DNA of 38,650 nucleotides from an uncultured Bacteroidales bacterium (GCA_903822525.1 CAIJPI010000040.1:1-38650); one strand, 5' to 3'. Shown: positions 15,783 through 23,847, counted from the first letter of the stretch. Numbers and translations: made by a program. Notes: generated by a model not told the origin, from the sequence alone.

Positions 15783-16883
15783 TTATTTAATTACTTCCGT
15801 ATTTTGCTGATCCGCATAAAACTTCAGGTATGAAGGCGATTCAGGTATTCCAAGGTATTGACCTTGTTTGCCGGTAAACTTTTGAAGAGGATCGTAGGGT
15901 ATGCCAATTTTATCGAGCAGGGGTTCGGCCGGGACCTGGTGAACCTGGAGACCTATTTCCCAAGGATCGTAGCCCATTATCATACCAGCAACCTCTTCAT
16001 ATGTAAAAACAGGAATCCCCTGCTTATTTTTACCGTAGGTTTTCCCTTCCATTTCGCTCAGTGCATATTGCCAGCGATCGAGGAACATCGGGCATCCGGG
16101 GCAATTTGTAATAATCATATCGGGTTCATAAGGCTCCATGGAATCAAATTTCTTTTTGGAGCACGATAGCGAGAATCCACGGTTTGCCTGAACAATATAT
16201 TGTCTGAACCCAAATCCACAGCAGTGACGGCGTTCGGGGTAGTCGATCACTTCACCACCCCAGGCTTCGATCATACCTGAAAGAACGTATGGATATTCCG
16301 CCCCTCCTATTCCCTTATGCGGAAACATTTTTGAATAATGGCAACCGATATGCTCAACCACCTTCAACGGATTCCCGGTTTTTTTATCCACCAGTTTGTA
16401 TTTGGCCTTTGCTGCAATCTGATGTCTTAATTTATAAACGATATCGCTGGCATGAGCCAGGTTTCGGGGTTTGTTGAATTCGCGCCCGGTTGCTTTGAAA
16501 AGATATTCCCTTATTTTAGCCTCTGTTTCGGGAAAATGATTCCAGGTATCGAGGATTTCGGTATACAGGCCGAAACTTGTAACACATGAAGCGGCATAGT
16601 TTTCGTAGCCGGCTTCAGTCATTAATGCAAACTGCCGGGCAACAACGGTCATGGTAGTATCGAAAGGTACCACATCCGAATGATAGCCAATACCTGTGCA
16701 GGATGTATGATGTTGTTCATCGTGAATATCCTTTCCCAGTTCTTCTTTAAGGATCCGCATAAAAATAGCTTCGGCGCCTGGGAAAAAAGTCTGGCGGATG
16801 CAACTGCGTGCATAGAAATAATGGTCATCGGCTATTTCTTTCTGATAATCCTGCCATATCAGCCTTTTACCTTCGAGTCTCAT
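15783..16883 (-). CDS. HdrB-like protein with altered N-terminal CCG
   Basis: This 366-residue protein has one canonical C-terminal CCG domain, Cys181, Cys221-Cys222 (HCCGFGFRQ), Cys241 and Cys261/264 (CPGC), the pattern expected for a non-cubane [4Fe-4S] site. The N-terminal CCG is degenerate: single Cys28, Cys62 (SCTG where CCG is expected) and Cys100 (SCVTSFG where CxxC is expected). A C-terminal extension of about 90 residues after the CPGC motif carries no metal motif. The gene overlaps the upstream HdrC gene by 4 nt (ATGA). It should be the disulfide or thiol-handling subunit with at most one full active site; the substrate is unknown. Confidence 0.88.
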   Translation of the reverse strand: MRLEGKRLIWQDYQKEIADDHYFYARSCIRQTFFPGAEAIFMRILKEELGKDIHDEQHHTSCTGIGYHSDVVPFDTTMTVVARQFALMTEAGYENYAASCVTSFGLYTEILDTWNHFPETEAKIREYLFKATGREFNKPRNLAHASDIVYKLRHQIAAKAKYKLVDKKTGNPLKVVEHIGCHYSKMFPHKGIGGAEYPYVLSGMIEAWGGEVIDYPERRHCCGFGFRQYIVQANRGFSLSCSKKKFDSMEPYEPDMIITNCPGCPMFLDRWQYALSEMEGKTYGKNKQGIPVFTYEEVAGMIMGYDPWEIGLQVHQVPAEPLLDKIGIPYDPLQKFTGKQGQYLGIPESPSYLKFYADQQNTEVIK

Positions 16884-17590
16884 CCGTGATTATGCTTTTG
16901 GTTATTGGCCGAATAAATATGTTGAACGTATTCGCTTCCGGTATCGGTTCCGAATTCCAGTCCCATTTCTTCAGCCTTTTGTTTCGAAAAAGATTCTATT
17001 TTATCGTAAAGATCCTGTCCGCCTGTAATTTCAAAGATTTTCTTTAACTCATCGAGGTCGCTTGCCGGAATTTTGCGTAAAGCGCCTGATCCTTCTCCAT
17101 CATAATTCGCTCCAAGTTTTTCCATAACTGGGCCAAGATTTTGGTATTCCCATTCCCAAACCGGGCCTTGCTCAGGATGCAGAGCCGGGTCGACCATGTC
17201 GGGGCGGACACAATAGCCGGATGACAGAATCTGATCTCCGATAATCCGTTTTACTGCAAGTTGCTGACGGCCTTTCTCTGATTTGGTAAAATAGCCCATG
17301 TCCTGCGACAACGACCGTAATGCCATGATCAGCAGCCCGGGAGCGTTCCCTCTGGGACAGCGTGTTTTGCACGACATGCATTCACCGCAATACCAGATTG
17401 TATCGCTGCACAGCAGTTCTCTAATTGTTTCATCATCCTGCGACTGTACAGCAGTAGCTATAACCCGGGGATCGTAATTGTAAAATTCAGCCGCCGGGCA
17501 TATTGCGGTACATGTACCACAATTTATACAGGCTTTCAGGCTTTCGACAAACCTGATATCTGCCTCAAGCCGGGAATATAGTTCTCCCAA
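16880..17590 (-). CDS. HdrC-like [4Fe-4S] protein (first copy)
   Basis: This 236-residue soluble protein has two [4Fe-4S] sites: Cys21/24/27/31 (CINCGTCTAICP) and Cys68/71/74/78 (CGECMSCKTRCP). A C-terminal helical region of about 130 residues is longer than in methanogen HdrC. The open frame starts with TTG at 17590; no ATG is available before the first cluster, and the N-terminus (GELYSRLEADIRFVESLKAC) fits the family. TACCTTTC (17611-17604) upstream is one base off the -7 consensus and may be the cluster promoter. It is the first gene of the cluster and is translationally coupled to the HdrB gene. It links the HdrA flavin to HdrB. Confidence 0.88.
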   Translation of the reverse strand: MGELYSRLEADIRFVESLKACINCGTCTAICPAAEFYNYDPRVIATAVQSQDDETIRELLCSDTIWYCGECMSCKTRCPRGNAPGLLIMALRSLSQDMGYFTKSEKGRQQLAVKRIIGDQILSSGYCVRPDMVDPALHPEQGPVWEWEYQNLGPVMEKLGANYDGEGSGALRKIPASDLDELKKIFEITGGQDLYDKIESFSKQKAEEMGLEFGTDTGSEYVQHIYSANNQKHNHG

Positions 17591-17761
17591 AATGCAATGT
17601 TTTGAAAGGTAGATATTTATTGATATAAACTACTGAATAACAACCACGTAAAGCGAATTTAGCTCTCAATGACAGCCTCCAGCCAGAATAATAAACAAAG
17701 ATATATTAAACGCACATATAGAATGATAATACAGATATTTGTTATACAGACTAAATAAAAA

Positions 17762-17783
17762 TAGCAGGTCGAAAGACCTGCTA
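17762..17783 (-). terminator. Hairpin downstream of the pyrE-SRPBCC operon
   Basis: A perfect 9-bp stem TAGCAGGTC/GACCTGCTA with a 4-nt loop is followed on the minus strand by ATTTTTATTT. It lies about 40 nt past the SRPBCC stop codon. The rest of the 234-nt gap 17591-17824 shows only the probable Hdr cluster promoter. Confidence 0.7.
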
Positions 17784-17824
17784 AAATATATTCGTTCAAT
17801 TTAATGACTGTTATGCTAATCCTT

Positions 17825-18232
17825 TTACTTTTCCATTACTTCCTTAAGTTTAACAACCAGCATGTCGATGAAATTCTGCAATGGTTTTTCAGCCATCATG
17901 GCGATATACGGATTCATATCAGCATTAATAAGCACCTGAACTTCAGTTTGTTGTGGTGATGATTCACGGATAACGGTATCGAAAGTGAATCCGAACGGAA
18001 GCTTACCTTCTCCTTTCATACTTATAAGGGAGAAAGGAGTTTTGCCTGTAATACGCAAGCCTAAAGTTGCAAGGCCTTTAACCTCAAAAACACACGAGTC
18101 GCCTGTCGATTGCCAGTTTGCAACCTGTTCAGGTAAAATATCAGCGAAATTGTCGAAATTTCCAAGGAAGTTGAATACATCCTCGGGCTTACAACTGATG
18201 TTTACTTTCCGGCTTTCGATATGTTTACTCAT
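17825..18232 (-). CDS. SRPBCC (START/Bet v1-like) protein
   Basis: This 135-residue soluble protein with the SRPBCC fold binds hydrophobic ligands in a deep cavity. Features are the initial strand ESRKVNISCKPEDVFNFLGNFDNFADILP, typical of polyketide-cyclase/CoxG-like members, a central beta sheet, and a long C-terminal amphipathic helix (PLQNFIDMLVVKLKEVM). Its start overlaps the pyrE stop by 4 nt, so the two are co-transcribed, an arrangement common in Bacteroidota. The ligand is unknown and no catalytic residues stand out. Confidence 0.83.
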   Translation of the reverse strand: MSKHIESRKVNISCKPEDVFNFLGNFDNFADILPEQVANWQSTGDSCVFEVKGLATLGLRITGKTPFSLISMKGEGKLPFGFTFDTVIRESSPQQTEVQVLINADMNPYIAMMAEKPLQNFIDMLVVKLKEVMEK

Positions 18233-18879
18233 TTATCGAGCCCCCATCCTTTTGGATTCTCACGCCATTTGATGAGCGACTGCATATCCGAATCCTGGAT
18301 ATAGTTTCTTTCCAGAGCTTTGCTAACCAGGAAATTATAATTTGTGAGTGTATGCAGGCTGCAATTTGCTGCTTTAAAACTTTCTTCTGCATCGCTTAAT
18401 CCATATGTGAATATGGCAACCATTCCTTTAACGTTGCATCCGGCATCGCGAAGGGCCTGAACTGCATTCAGACTGCTTTTGCCGGTTGAAATAAGATCTT
18501 CAACTACCACAACCGACTGTCCGCTTTCAACAACACCTTCGATCTGGTTCTCAAGTCCATGGCCTTTTTTCTCGGAACGGATGTATACGAAAGGCACTCC
18601 CAGTTCCTGGGCAACGAGGGCACCAATTGCAATGGCGCCTGTGGCAACACCTGCAATAAGGTCGACAGTACCATATTCTTCGTTTATCAGTTTTACAAAC
18701 TCCTGACGAATGTAAGTCCGAATTTTTGGATAGGACAAAGTACGGCGATTGTCGCAATAAATCGGTGATTTTATTCCTGATGCCCAAGTAAACGGGTTAG
18801 CATTATCAAGCTTTATTGCTTTAATTTGCAATAGCGATTCTGCAGTAAAAAGAGCTGTTTCTTCAAATTTTGATCTCAT
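18229..18879 (-). CDS. pyrE: Orotate phosphoribosyltransferase
   Basis: This 216-residue enzyme makes orotidine 5'-monophosphate from orotate and PRPP in pyrimidine synthesis. The PRPP loop VVVVEDLISTGKSS spans about residues 122-135, the catalytic lysines sit in RSEKKGHG (about 102-108), and the substrate region is NPFTWASGIKSPIYCDNRR near the N-terminus. Length is normal. The ATG at 18879 is the only start that keeps the family N-terminus, yet its likely -7 element (18891-18884) lies only 5 nt upstream, so the mRNA would be leaderless or nearly so. The divergent NUDIX gene starts at the same bases. Confidence 0.95.
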   Translation of the reverse strand: MRSKFEETALFTAESLLQIKAIKLDNANPFTWASGIKSPIYCDNRRTLSYPKIRTYIRQEFVKLINEEYGTVDLIAGVATGAIAIGALVAQELGVPFVYIRSEKKGHGLENQIEGVVESGQSVVVVEDLISTGKSSLNAVQALRDAGCNVKGMVAIFTYGLSDAEESFKAANCSLHTLTNYNFLVSKALERNYIQDSDMQSLIKWRENPKGWGLDK

Positions 18880-19516
18880 GATGCAAAGGTATATAGTTTT
18901 TTTGAATGATCGGTCAGTAATTATAGATCAAGATATTAACATAACCAAAAGCGGGTCGGGCAGCAAGGTAATTGAATTTACGTCAAGGTCTGCTCTTGCA
19001 AACGCTTACGAAAGTTTTTACGGCGATGCTGACTGTGAGTCACTCATCGTAAAATCGGCAGAAAATTATGTAGAAGCATGCAACGCTTTCAACAGCCTGT
19101 TTATCAGAATTGAAGCAGCCGGAGGCATAGTAAGAAACAATAAAGAGGAATATCTGTTCATCAGGAGGCTAGGCGTTTGGGACCTGCCAAAAGGCAAACT
19201 TCATAAAAAAGAAACAGCTTCAGAAGGTGCACTCAGGGAAGTTGAAGAGGAAACCGGGCTTAAAAACCTGGTTATAAACAAGGAACTACCTTCCACTTTT
19301 CATATTTATAAGGATAGGGATGGGAAAGCCATACTAAAAGAAACATATTGGTTTGAAATGATGTGCCATGATTCTCAAATCCTGGTTCCTCAGCTGGAAG
19401 AAGATATTACTGAAGTAAAGTGGTTTTCAGCCAGTGAAATAAATATCCCGGTGCAAAACACCTATGCTTCACTCCGGCATCTGCTTCAAACCTACATGAA
19501 TCTTTTAAAAAAGTAA
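18878..19516 (+). CDS. NUDIX hydrolase
   Basis: This 212-residue protein has a C-terminal NUDIX domain with a complete box GX5EX7REUXEEXGU: Gly106, then the REVEEETG segment at 120-127. AAGGIVRNNKEEYLFIRR precedes it and WFEMMCHD and EDITEVKWFSASEI follow. The N-terminal 70 residues form a separate domain common in Bacteroidota members. Such enzymes hydrolyse nucleoside diphosphates linked to another moiety; the substrate cannot be told. Starts at 18878 or 18881 (two consecutive Met codons) are possible, and both overlap or abut the pyrE start codon on the other strand. Confidence 0.88.
   Translation: MMQRYIVFLNDRSVIIDQDINITKSGSGSKVIEFTSRSALANAYESFYGDADCESLIVKSAENYVEACNAFNSLFIRIEAAGGIVRNNKEEYLFIRRLGVWDLPKGKLHKKETASEGALREVEEETGLKNLVINKELPSTFHIYKDRDGKAILKETYWFEMMCHDSQILVPQLEEDITEVKWFSASEINIPVQNTYASLRHLLQTYMNLLKK
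18884..18891 (-). promoter_or_regulatory. -7 element of pyrE
   Basis: The minus strand reads TACCTTTG, an exact TAnnTTTG match ending 5 nt before the pyrE ATG. It lies inside the first codons of the divergent NUDIX gene. On the plus strand AAATTTTG (18865-18872), one mismatch from consensus, sits in mirror position for the NUDIX gene. No -33 TTG was seen for either. Confidence 0.5.
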
Positions 19517-19768
19517 AATACCTTTGATATTATCATTGCGAGCCTGCACACCAAATTTATTTGATCGCAAGTGAGGTAATTTAATTGCCAATTGCTGTGA
19601 ATCCGGAAAATCGGAACCCGAACGCTTTGCTTCCAACAGATTTAAATACTCTCCTTTATTAGGAAGGTACTCACCCGGCAAACTCCATTTCATCCATCCC
19701 GACAATCAAACAATCAGAATAAAGAAGCACAAGCTGCATCTTTGAGTTACATATGAGAATTATGTTTT

Positions 19769-19776
19769 TATCTTTG
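19769..19776 (+). promoter_or_regulatory. -7 element of coaD
   Basis: TATCTTTG matches TAnnTTTG and ends 14 nt before the coaD ATG. The predicted leader is about 9 nt. The remainder of the 274-nt gap 19517-19790 shows no gene. Confidence 0.6.
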
Positions 19777-19790
19777 CACAAAACCATACT

Positions 19791-20246
19791 ATGAAAATCG
19801 CAGTTTTTCCGGGTTCATTCGATCCTGTTACGCGAGGCCACGAATCGATTGTAAGGCGGTCCTTGCCGTTATTTGATAAAATCGTAGTTGCTATCGGCGT
19901 GAATGCCGATAAAAGCGGGTATTTCCCGTTGGAAAAACGAATGGAATGGCTAAAGCAGGCTTTTCACGATCTGCCTCAGGTAAGTGTTGAGAGTTACAAT
20001 GGACTGACTGTTGATTTTTGTAAAAAAACAGGTGCCGACTATATAATAAGGGGATTACGTACTTCTGCCGATTTTGAATTTGAGAGGAGTGTAGCCCAGG
20101 TAAATCTGAAACTTGTTCCTGAAATTGAGACAGTTTTTCTGCTTACGCTGCCCGAATATGTAATGGTTACCTCATCCATTGTGCGCGAGGTACACAGGCA
20201 TGGAGGCAATATCGACCAGTTTATTCCGGAGCAAATATCAATTTAA
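19791..20246 (+). CDS. coaD: Phosphopantetheine adenylyltransferase
   Basis: This 151-residue nucleotidyltransferase makes dephospho-CoA from 4'-phosphopantetheine and ATP. The (T/H)xGH motif is TRGH at residues 14-17 within FPGSFDPVTRGHESI. The central IIRGLRTSADFEFE motif and the C-terminal SSIVREV motif, which replaces the usual ISSTxVR in this group, are intact. It is convergent with rsmD, only 2 nt separating the stops. Coenzyme A synthesis role is firm. Confidence 0.96.
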   Translation: MKIAVFPGSFDPVTRGHESIVRRSLPLFDKIVVAIGVNADKSGYFPLEKRMEWLKQAFHDLPQVSVESYNGLTVDFCKKTGADYIIRGLRTSADFEFERSVAQVNLKLVPEIETVFLLTLPEYVMVTSSIVREVHRHGGNIDQFIPEQISI

Positions 20247-20248
20247 GG

Positions 20249-20806
20249 CTATTCTACTTCCGTCGCGGCCGATGGATGACGGAAAAAAGTAAAATGGATT
20301 TTGCCATAGCGGCGTTCATCCCAGAAAAAAGGATTTTCTTTAAAACTCAGGTATTTATCATGTTCCATGATAAACCAGCCATCGTCGGATAGCCATTTGT
20401 TTTCGAAAATCAATAAAGGTATTTTCTCGCGATCGGCCATATCGTAAGGCGGATCAGCAAAAATTACATCATAACTCCCTGCCGGACGAGCCAGATAAGT
20501 GAAAACATTAGTCTGAATAGCCGTTAAATTTCCGAATTTCAGATCTGCAATCATTTTCGTGATATATGCAATGCATCGGCTGCTGATATCAATACTTACA
20601 ACAGCGGTTGCGTTGCGTGAAGCAAACTCCATCGAGATATTTCCCGTGCCTGCGAAGAGATCAAGCACTTTTATGTCTTCGAAATCGACATTATTATTAA
20701 GGATATTAAAGAGGCTCTCCTTTGCCATATCGGTTGTAGGCCTAACAGGCAAACCCTCTGGTGGACGAATCACCCGTCCTTTATGGCTTCCGCTTATTAT
20801 TCGCAT
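20249..20806 (-). CDS. rsmD: 16S rRNA (guanine(966)-N(2))-methyltransferase
   Basis: This 185-residue class I SAM-dependent methyltransferase shows RIISGSHKGR at the N-terminus, RPTTDMAKESLFNIL, the SAM motif DLFAGTGNIS (49-58) and the catalytic DPPY (118-121), all typical of RsmD, which methylates G966 of 16S rRNA. Its start overlaps the end of the DUF3822 gene by 10 bp, so it is the last gene of a three-gene operon. Confidence 0.94.
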   Translation of the reverse strand: MRIISGSHKGRVIRPPEGLPVRPTTDMAKESLFNILNNNVDFEDIKVLDLFAGTGNISMEFASRNATAVVSIDISSRCIAYITKMIADLKFGNLTAIQTNVFTYLARPAGSYDVIFADPPYDMADREKIPLLIFENKWLSDDGWFIMEHDKYLSFKENPFFWDERRYGKIHFTFFRHPSAATEVE

Positions 20807-21672
20807 ACAGGGATGTTAAGAAGTGTAAAATAATTATGTGGAGTAATATTATCAAAAGCCTCACCGAATTCAAGTCCGTCGGGGATTTCGGCAAACCGCA
20901 GTGATTCGCAATACATTTTAAGTTGTTCGGATATAATTGAGCTTTCCGAAATTTCACCCATCAGGGTAATTTTCTCCTCCGAGGGAACAAAACCCAGCTG
21001 TTCGAGCACAAAAATTACGTAGTAGAGAACATCGGTTGGAGCTGAATACCTGAAAGCATTCAGATATAGCAGCCGTGAACCCTGTATGACAGCAATCTCG
21101 AAAAATCCACGCTGAATATTCAGGAATACCTGACGGGCAATTAATTTTGAATGCTTACGCATTACCCCTTTTACGAACACAGCTGGAGCGCATCGTAACT
21201 TTGCTCCGGGAAATATTGCTTCACAATATTCGGAAATGTAAGCAGGAATCAGAACAGCGGTAACAGGTCCTGCCTCAAAAATGGGCTCGGCAAGTATTGT
21301 TTCTTCAGCCTTTACGGTATGAGCGGCTGACATAATGTTCATACTTCCATCAAGCTGAAAAAATTCGTGAGGTGCAATGGTCAACTTATACGAAGCAACT
21401 GCTATATCAACTTTTTGAAAAGGCAGGTGGGTAAGGTCAACTTCTTTTAGATGTTCAAAATAATCCTTTCCATGTAATGGCCATCCTCCCAGTTCAGCCT
21501 GCTGCAAATCAACATGGGCAAGCTTATACGACGCCAACTTGAGTATCTCCAGAGTACCTGAGTGGGTAACAAGGAAAGAAAAGCCATCGTGCAGAAGCAG
21601 AACGGAAAGCCTGTAATTAGATCCCTGGGTTGCATCAAACCGGGGGCTTACTTGATTAGTTATACATTCCAA
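20797..21672 (-). CDS. DUF3822 family protein
   Basis: This 291-residue soluble protein is recognised as the Bacteroidota-restricted DUF3822 family. Visible segments are LSVLLLHDGFSFLVTHSGT near residue 22, VDIAVASYKLTIAPHEFF and the strand-rich C-terminal half with LLYLNAFRYSAPTDVLYYVIFVLEQLG. The family is regularly found beside rsmD and coaD, as here. Biochemical role is unknown. It overlaps rsmD by 10 bp and follows the membrane-anchored gene by 17 nt. Confidence 0.85.
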   Translation of the reverse strand: MECITNQVSPRFDATQGSNYRLSVLLLHDGFSFLVTHSGTLEILKLASYKLAHVDLQQAELGGWPLHGKDYFEHLKEVDLTHLPFQKVDIAVASYKLTIAPHEFFQLDGSMNIMSAAHTVKAEETILAEPIFEAGPVTAVLIPAYISEYCEAIFPGAKLRCAPAVFVKGVMRKHSKLIARQVFLNIQRGFFEIAVIQGSRLLYLNAFRYSAPTDVLYYVIFVLEQLGFVPSEEKITLMGEISESSIISEQLKMYCESLRFAEIPDGLEFGEAFDNITPHNYFTLLNIPVCE

Positions 21673-21689
21673 GGATATAGAGTATTTTG

Positions 21690-22286
21690 TTATTCCCAGT
21701 TCCCATCGGTAGTAGCTTCGGTCATCGAGCCAACTCTGAGTCCGGGGAACAACGATTTGTCTTCCAATTCTTTCATTCTGTTTATCACCAACTGCCTGTC
21801 AAGGTCTTTTGTATAGGTCTCCATTCGTGCTGAAACTTCAAATACGGCAACCTCTACACCCCCTTTATTGATTTTCCCTGCTAAGATCGAGAACAGATCC
21901 CCTTTCGAAAAAGGGATTTCGTTCAGTTTATCGATAGGGTAATTCTTATGGGCAAAAATCGAATCAAAGATACTTATATACCCGATAGTATCGGAAATGG
22001 TCCGTGTAAAAGTTGTATCAGCCGGATCCGGTATAATTTTCACTTCCGGAATTTTACCATTTTTAACGAAAGTTTTTAACGAATCAAAACTGCTTGTATA
22101 CCGTCCAAACTGATAATGGAAAAGCGTTTGTGCAGTACGTATATCCTTCAGCCGGTTGATTATGGAATCGCCTCTGGTTTGGAGCGAATTTTCGAATTTT
22201 ACAGGTTTCTTAATACTGTTAACTATCAGGTATGCTAACAGCATGATAACCCCTGCAAGAATAACCTTAACTGCATTGAAGTTCAT
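21690..22286 (-). CDS. Membrane-anchored hypothetical protein
   Basis: This 198-residue protein has one N-terminal membrane helix (VILAGVIMLLAYLIVNSI, about residues 8-25). A periplasmic segment then begins with a coiled region (RGDSIINRLKDIRTAQTLFHYQFGRYTSSFDSLKTFV), which looks like the start of a pseudopilin-type globular domain. No prepilin cleavage motif is seen. The rest is rich in Thr, Ser and Asp. It is the first gene of the operon with DUF3822 and rsmD. Function is unknown. Confidence 0.75.
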   Translation of the reverse strand: MNFNAVKVILAGVIMLLAYLIVNSIKKPVKFENSLQTRGDSIINRLKDIRTAQTLFHYQFGRYTSSFDSLKTFVKNGKIPEVKIIPDPADTTFTRTISDTIGYISIFDSIFAHKNYPIDKLNEIPFSKGDLFSILAGKINKGGVEVAVFEVSARMETYTKDLDRQLVINRMKELEDKSLFPGLRVGSMTEATTDGNWE

Positions 22287-22750
22287 CTGTTACAATTTGA
22301 TTTTAAAGGGCAGAATCTAATTATTCTTGTCATATTTTATCAGAAAAGCATTCATTCGATCGCTTTACGCTGTTTTCATTCAAATTTCATATTATTTACT
22401 GTATCAAAAATGGCAATACTATCCCCGCAGTAATACAATCCTGAACTTCTAATTTTCGACCAGGAATGCAAATGTAAACATTTTCAATACATATATTTAC
22501 GGTTCAGATTCCCGGAAGGCAGAATCCAGGGCATTCACGTTCCATTTTCTGAGCCAATACATGCATATGAAAACGACGGTTTTAAATTCCGAATCATTGC
22601 GTCGGCTGCCGTTATCTGAAAGCCTCTAAACATCCTTGATTTATAGTGTTCAGATTTGCCAATGCTTTAATTTACAAATTTTTAACAAATCAGAAACCCT
22701 GATGGCCGTATGAGTTGAACAGTTATTCCTACTTTTGCATACACGATTCG
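22287..22750. other. Long AT-rich intergenic region
   Basis: The divergent gap between the membrane-anchored gene and the TPR gene holds no credible coding frame. No TAnnTTTG element was found for the minus-strand gene, and no hairpin or tRNA-like structure was recognised. The TPR promoter follows at 22751. Confidence 0.4.
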
Positions 22751-22780
22751 TTGATACAAATCTACAAATATGTATATTTG
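22751..22780 (+). promoter_or_regulatory. Promoter of the TPR protein gene
   Basis: TTG (22751-22753), 19 nt, then TATATTTG (22773-22780): an exact Bacteroidota -33/-7 promoter. It rules out the in-frame ATG at 22770, which lies inside the promoter. The leader is about 40 nt. Confidence 0.75.
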
Positions 22781-22826
22781 CAGCATAATCAGCAGCAGTA
22801 CTAAAAAACATAATCCATACAACAGA

Positions 22827-23801
22827 ATGAATAAGACAATGATCCTGGCTCTGGCCTTAACCATCCTCACAACCTTTTCAGTAAAAAATCTGAATGCCCA
22901 GACCAAAGACGAGGCTATCACTGCTTTTAATTTAGCACTTGATCTCTCTAAAACTGACATGTCAGGAGCAATTGTTAAAATGCAGGATGTATTAAAAATG
23001 TGCAATACCGTTGGCAGCGAAGCCGACACATTAAAAATGAAGATAACTTCAGTATTGCCGGCTTGGCAGTTCAATGTTGGGAATACCCTTGCGAATGAGA
23101 AGAAGATTGATCTGGCAATATTAGCCTACGAAAAAAGCGTTGTATTTGCTGACACTTATACAGATGATAATATTAAAAAACTGGCAGAAACACAATTAAC
23201 TTCACTTTATACCAACAAAGGCATCTCGCTTCAGAAAGCCGAAAGCAGCGATTCTGCAATTATGTTCCTTGACAAAGCTTTGAACCTGGACAAAGAGCAA
23301 AACAAAGCACTTTTCTATAAAGGACTTGCCTACAAGAAAAAAGGAGACAATGTGAAAATGCAGGAGAACATGGAATTAGCCATTGCTGCTGCCACTAAAA
23401 CAAACGACACTACTATGATCAAAGCATCAAAAAAAGTTATAGGTCAATACCTGTACCTTGAAGGGAAAAGTGCTAATACAAAAAAAATGTATGCTGAAGC
23501 TGTCACCAACCTGAACAACGCAATCAATTACGAATACAAGTCCAAAGATGTATACTATTATCTTGCGAAATCATACAATCCTTTGAAAAAATATGACGAA
23601 GCTATTGAGTCAGCTAATACGGGAATTTTATTAGAGGAACAGAATGACGAGAAACTTGCCCGGTTTTATTTTGAGATTGCCATGGCATTTGAAAGCAAAA
23701 AAGATACCCTGAATGCTTGCATCAATTATAAAAAATCAGCCTTCGGTGCTTTTGCCAAGTATTCGAATGATAAAATAAAGCTTGTGCTTAAATGCCAGTA
23801 A
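22827..23801 (+). CDS. Exported tetratricopeptide-repeat protein
   Basis: This 324-residue protein has a signal peptide (MNKTMILALALTILTTFSVKNLNAQ) and then helical repeats of TPR type. The clearest are AILAYEKSVVFAD, AIMFLDKALNLDKEQNKALFYKGLAYKKKGD, AVTNLNNAINYEYKSKDVYYYLAKSY and AIESANTGILLEEQ. TPR arrays mediate protein contacts. Periplasmic members are common in Bacteroidota, but the partner here is unknown. It is a single gene with a perfect promoter and a strong terminator. Confidence 0.85.
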   Translation: MNKTMILALALTILTTFSVKNLNAQTKDEAITAFNLALDLSKTDMSGAIVKMQDVLKMCNTVGSEADTLKMKITSVLPAWQFNVGNTLANEKKIDLAILAYEKSVVFADTYTDDNIKKLAETQLTSLYTNKGISLQKAESSDSAIMFLDKALNLDKEQNKALFYKGLAYKKKGDNVKMQENMELAIAAATKTNDTTMIKASKKVIGQYLYLEGKSANTKKMYAEAVTNLNNAINYEYKSKDVYYYLAKSYNPLKKYDEAIESANTGILLEEQNDEKLARFYFEIAMAFESKKDTLNACINYKKSAFGAFAKYSNDKIKLVLKCQ

Positions 23802-23821
23802 AACAGGTATAGCAATTATTT

Positions 23822-23847
23822 AAAAGCCGGAGTTTCCGGCTTTTTTT
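23822..23847 (+). terminator. Terminator of the TPR protein gene
   Basis: A 10-bp stem AAAAGCCGGA/TCCGGCTTTT with a 3-nt loop is followed by further T. It lies 20 nt past the stop and may also serve the convergent HSDR_N gene. Confidence 0.88.

Noticed and set aside
12506-17590. Calling the cluster a true sHdr sulfur-oxidation system
   Set aside because: The order is alike, but no lipoate-binding protein, lipoate assembly gene or sulfur carrier is present, and the last subunit is membrane-fused. Only the likeness is reported.
19505-19705. 66-codon minus-strand open frame between the NUDIX gene and coaD
   Set aside because: It overlaps the end of the NUDIX gene, lacks a promoter and matches no family. 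It would also lie antisense beside the coaD promoter.
22770-22826. Upstream ATG of the TPR gene
   Set aside because: It lies inside the TTG-N19-TATATTTG promoter and would place residues before the signal peptide.
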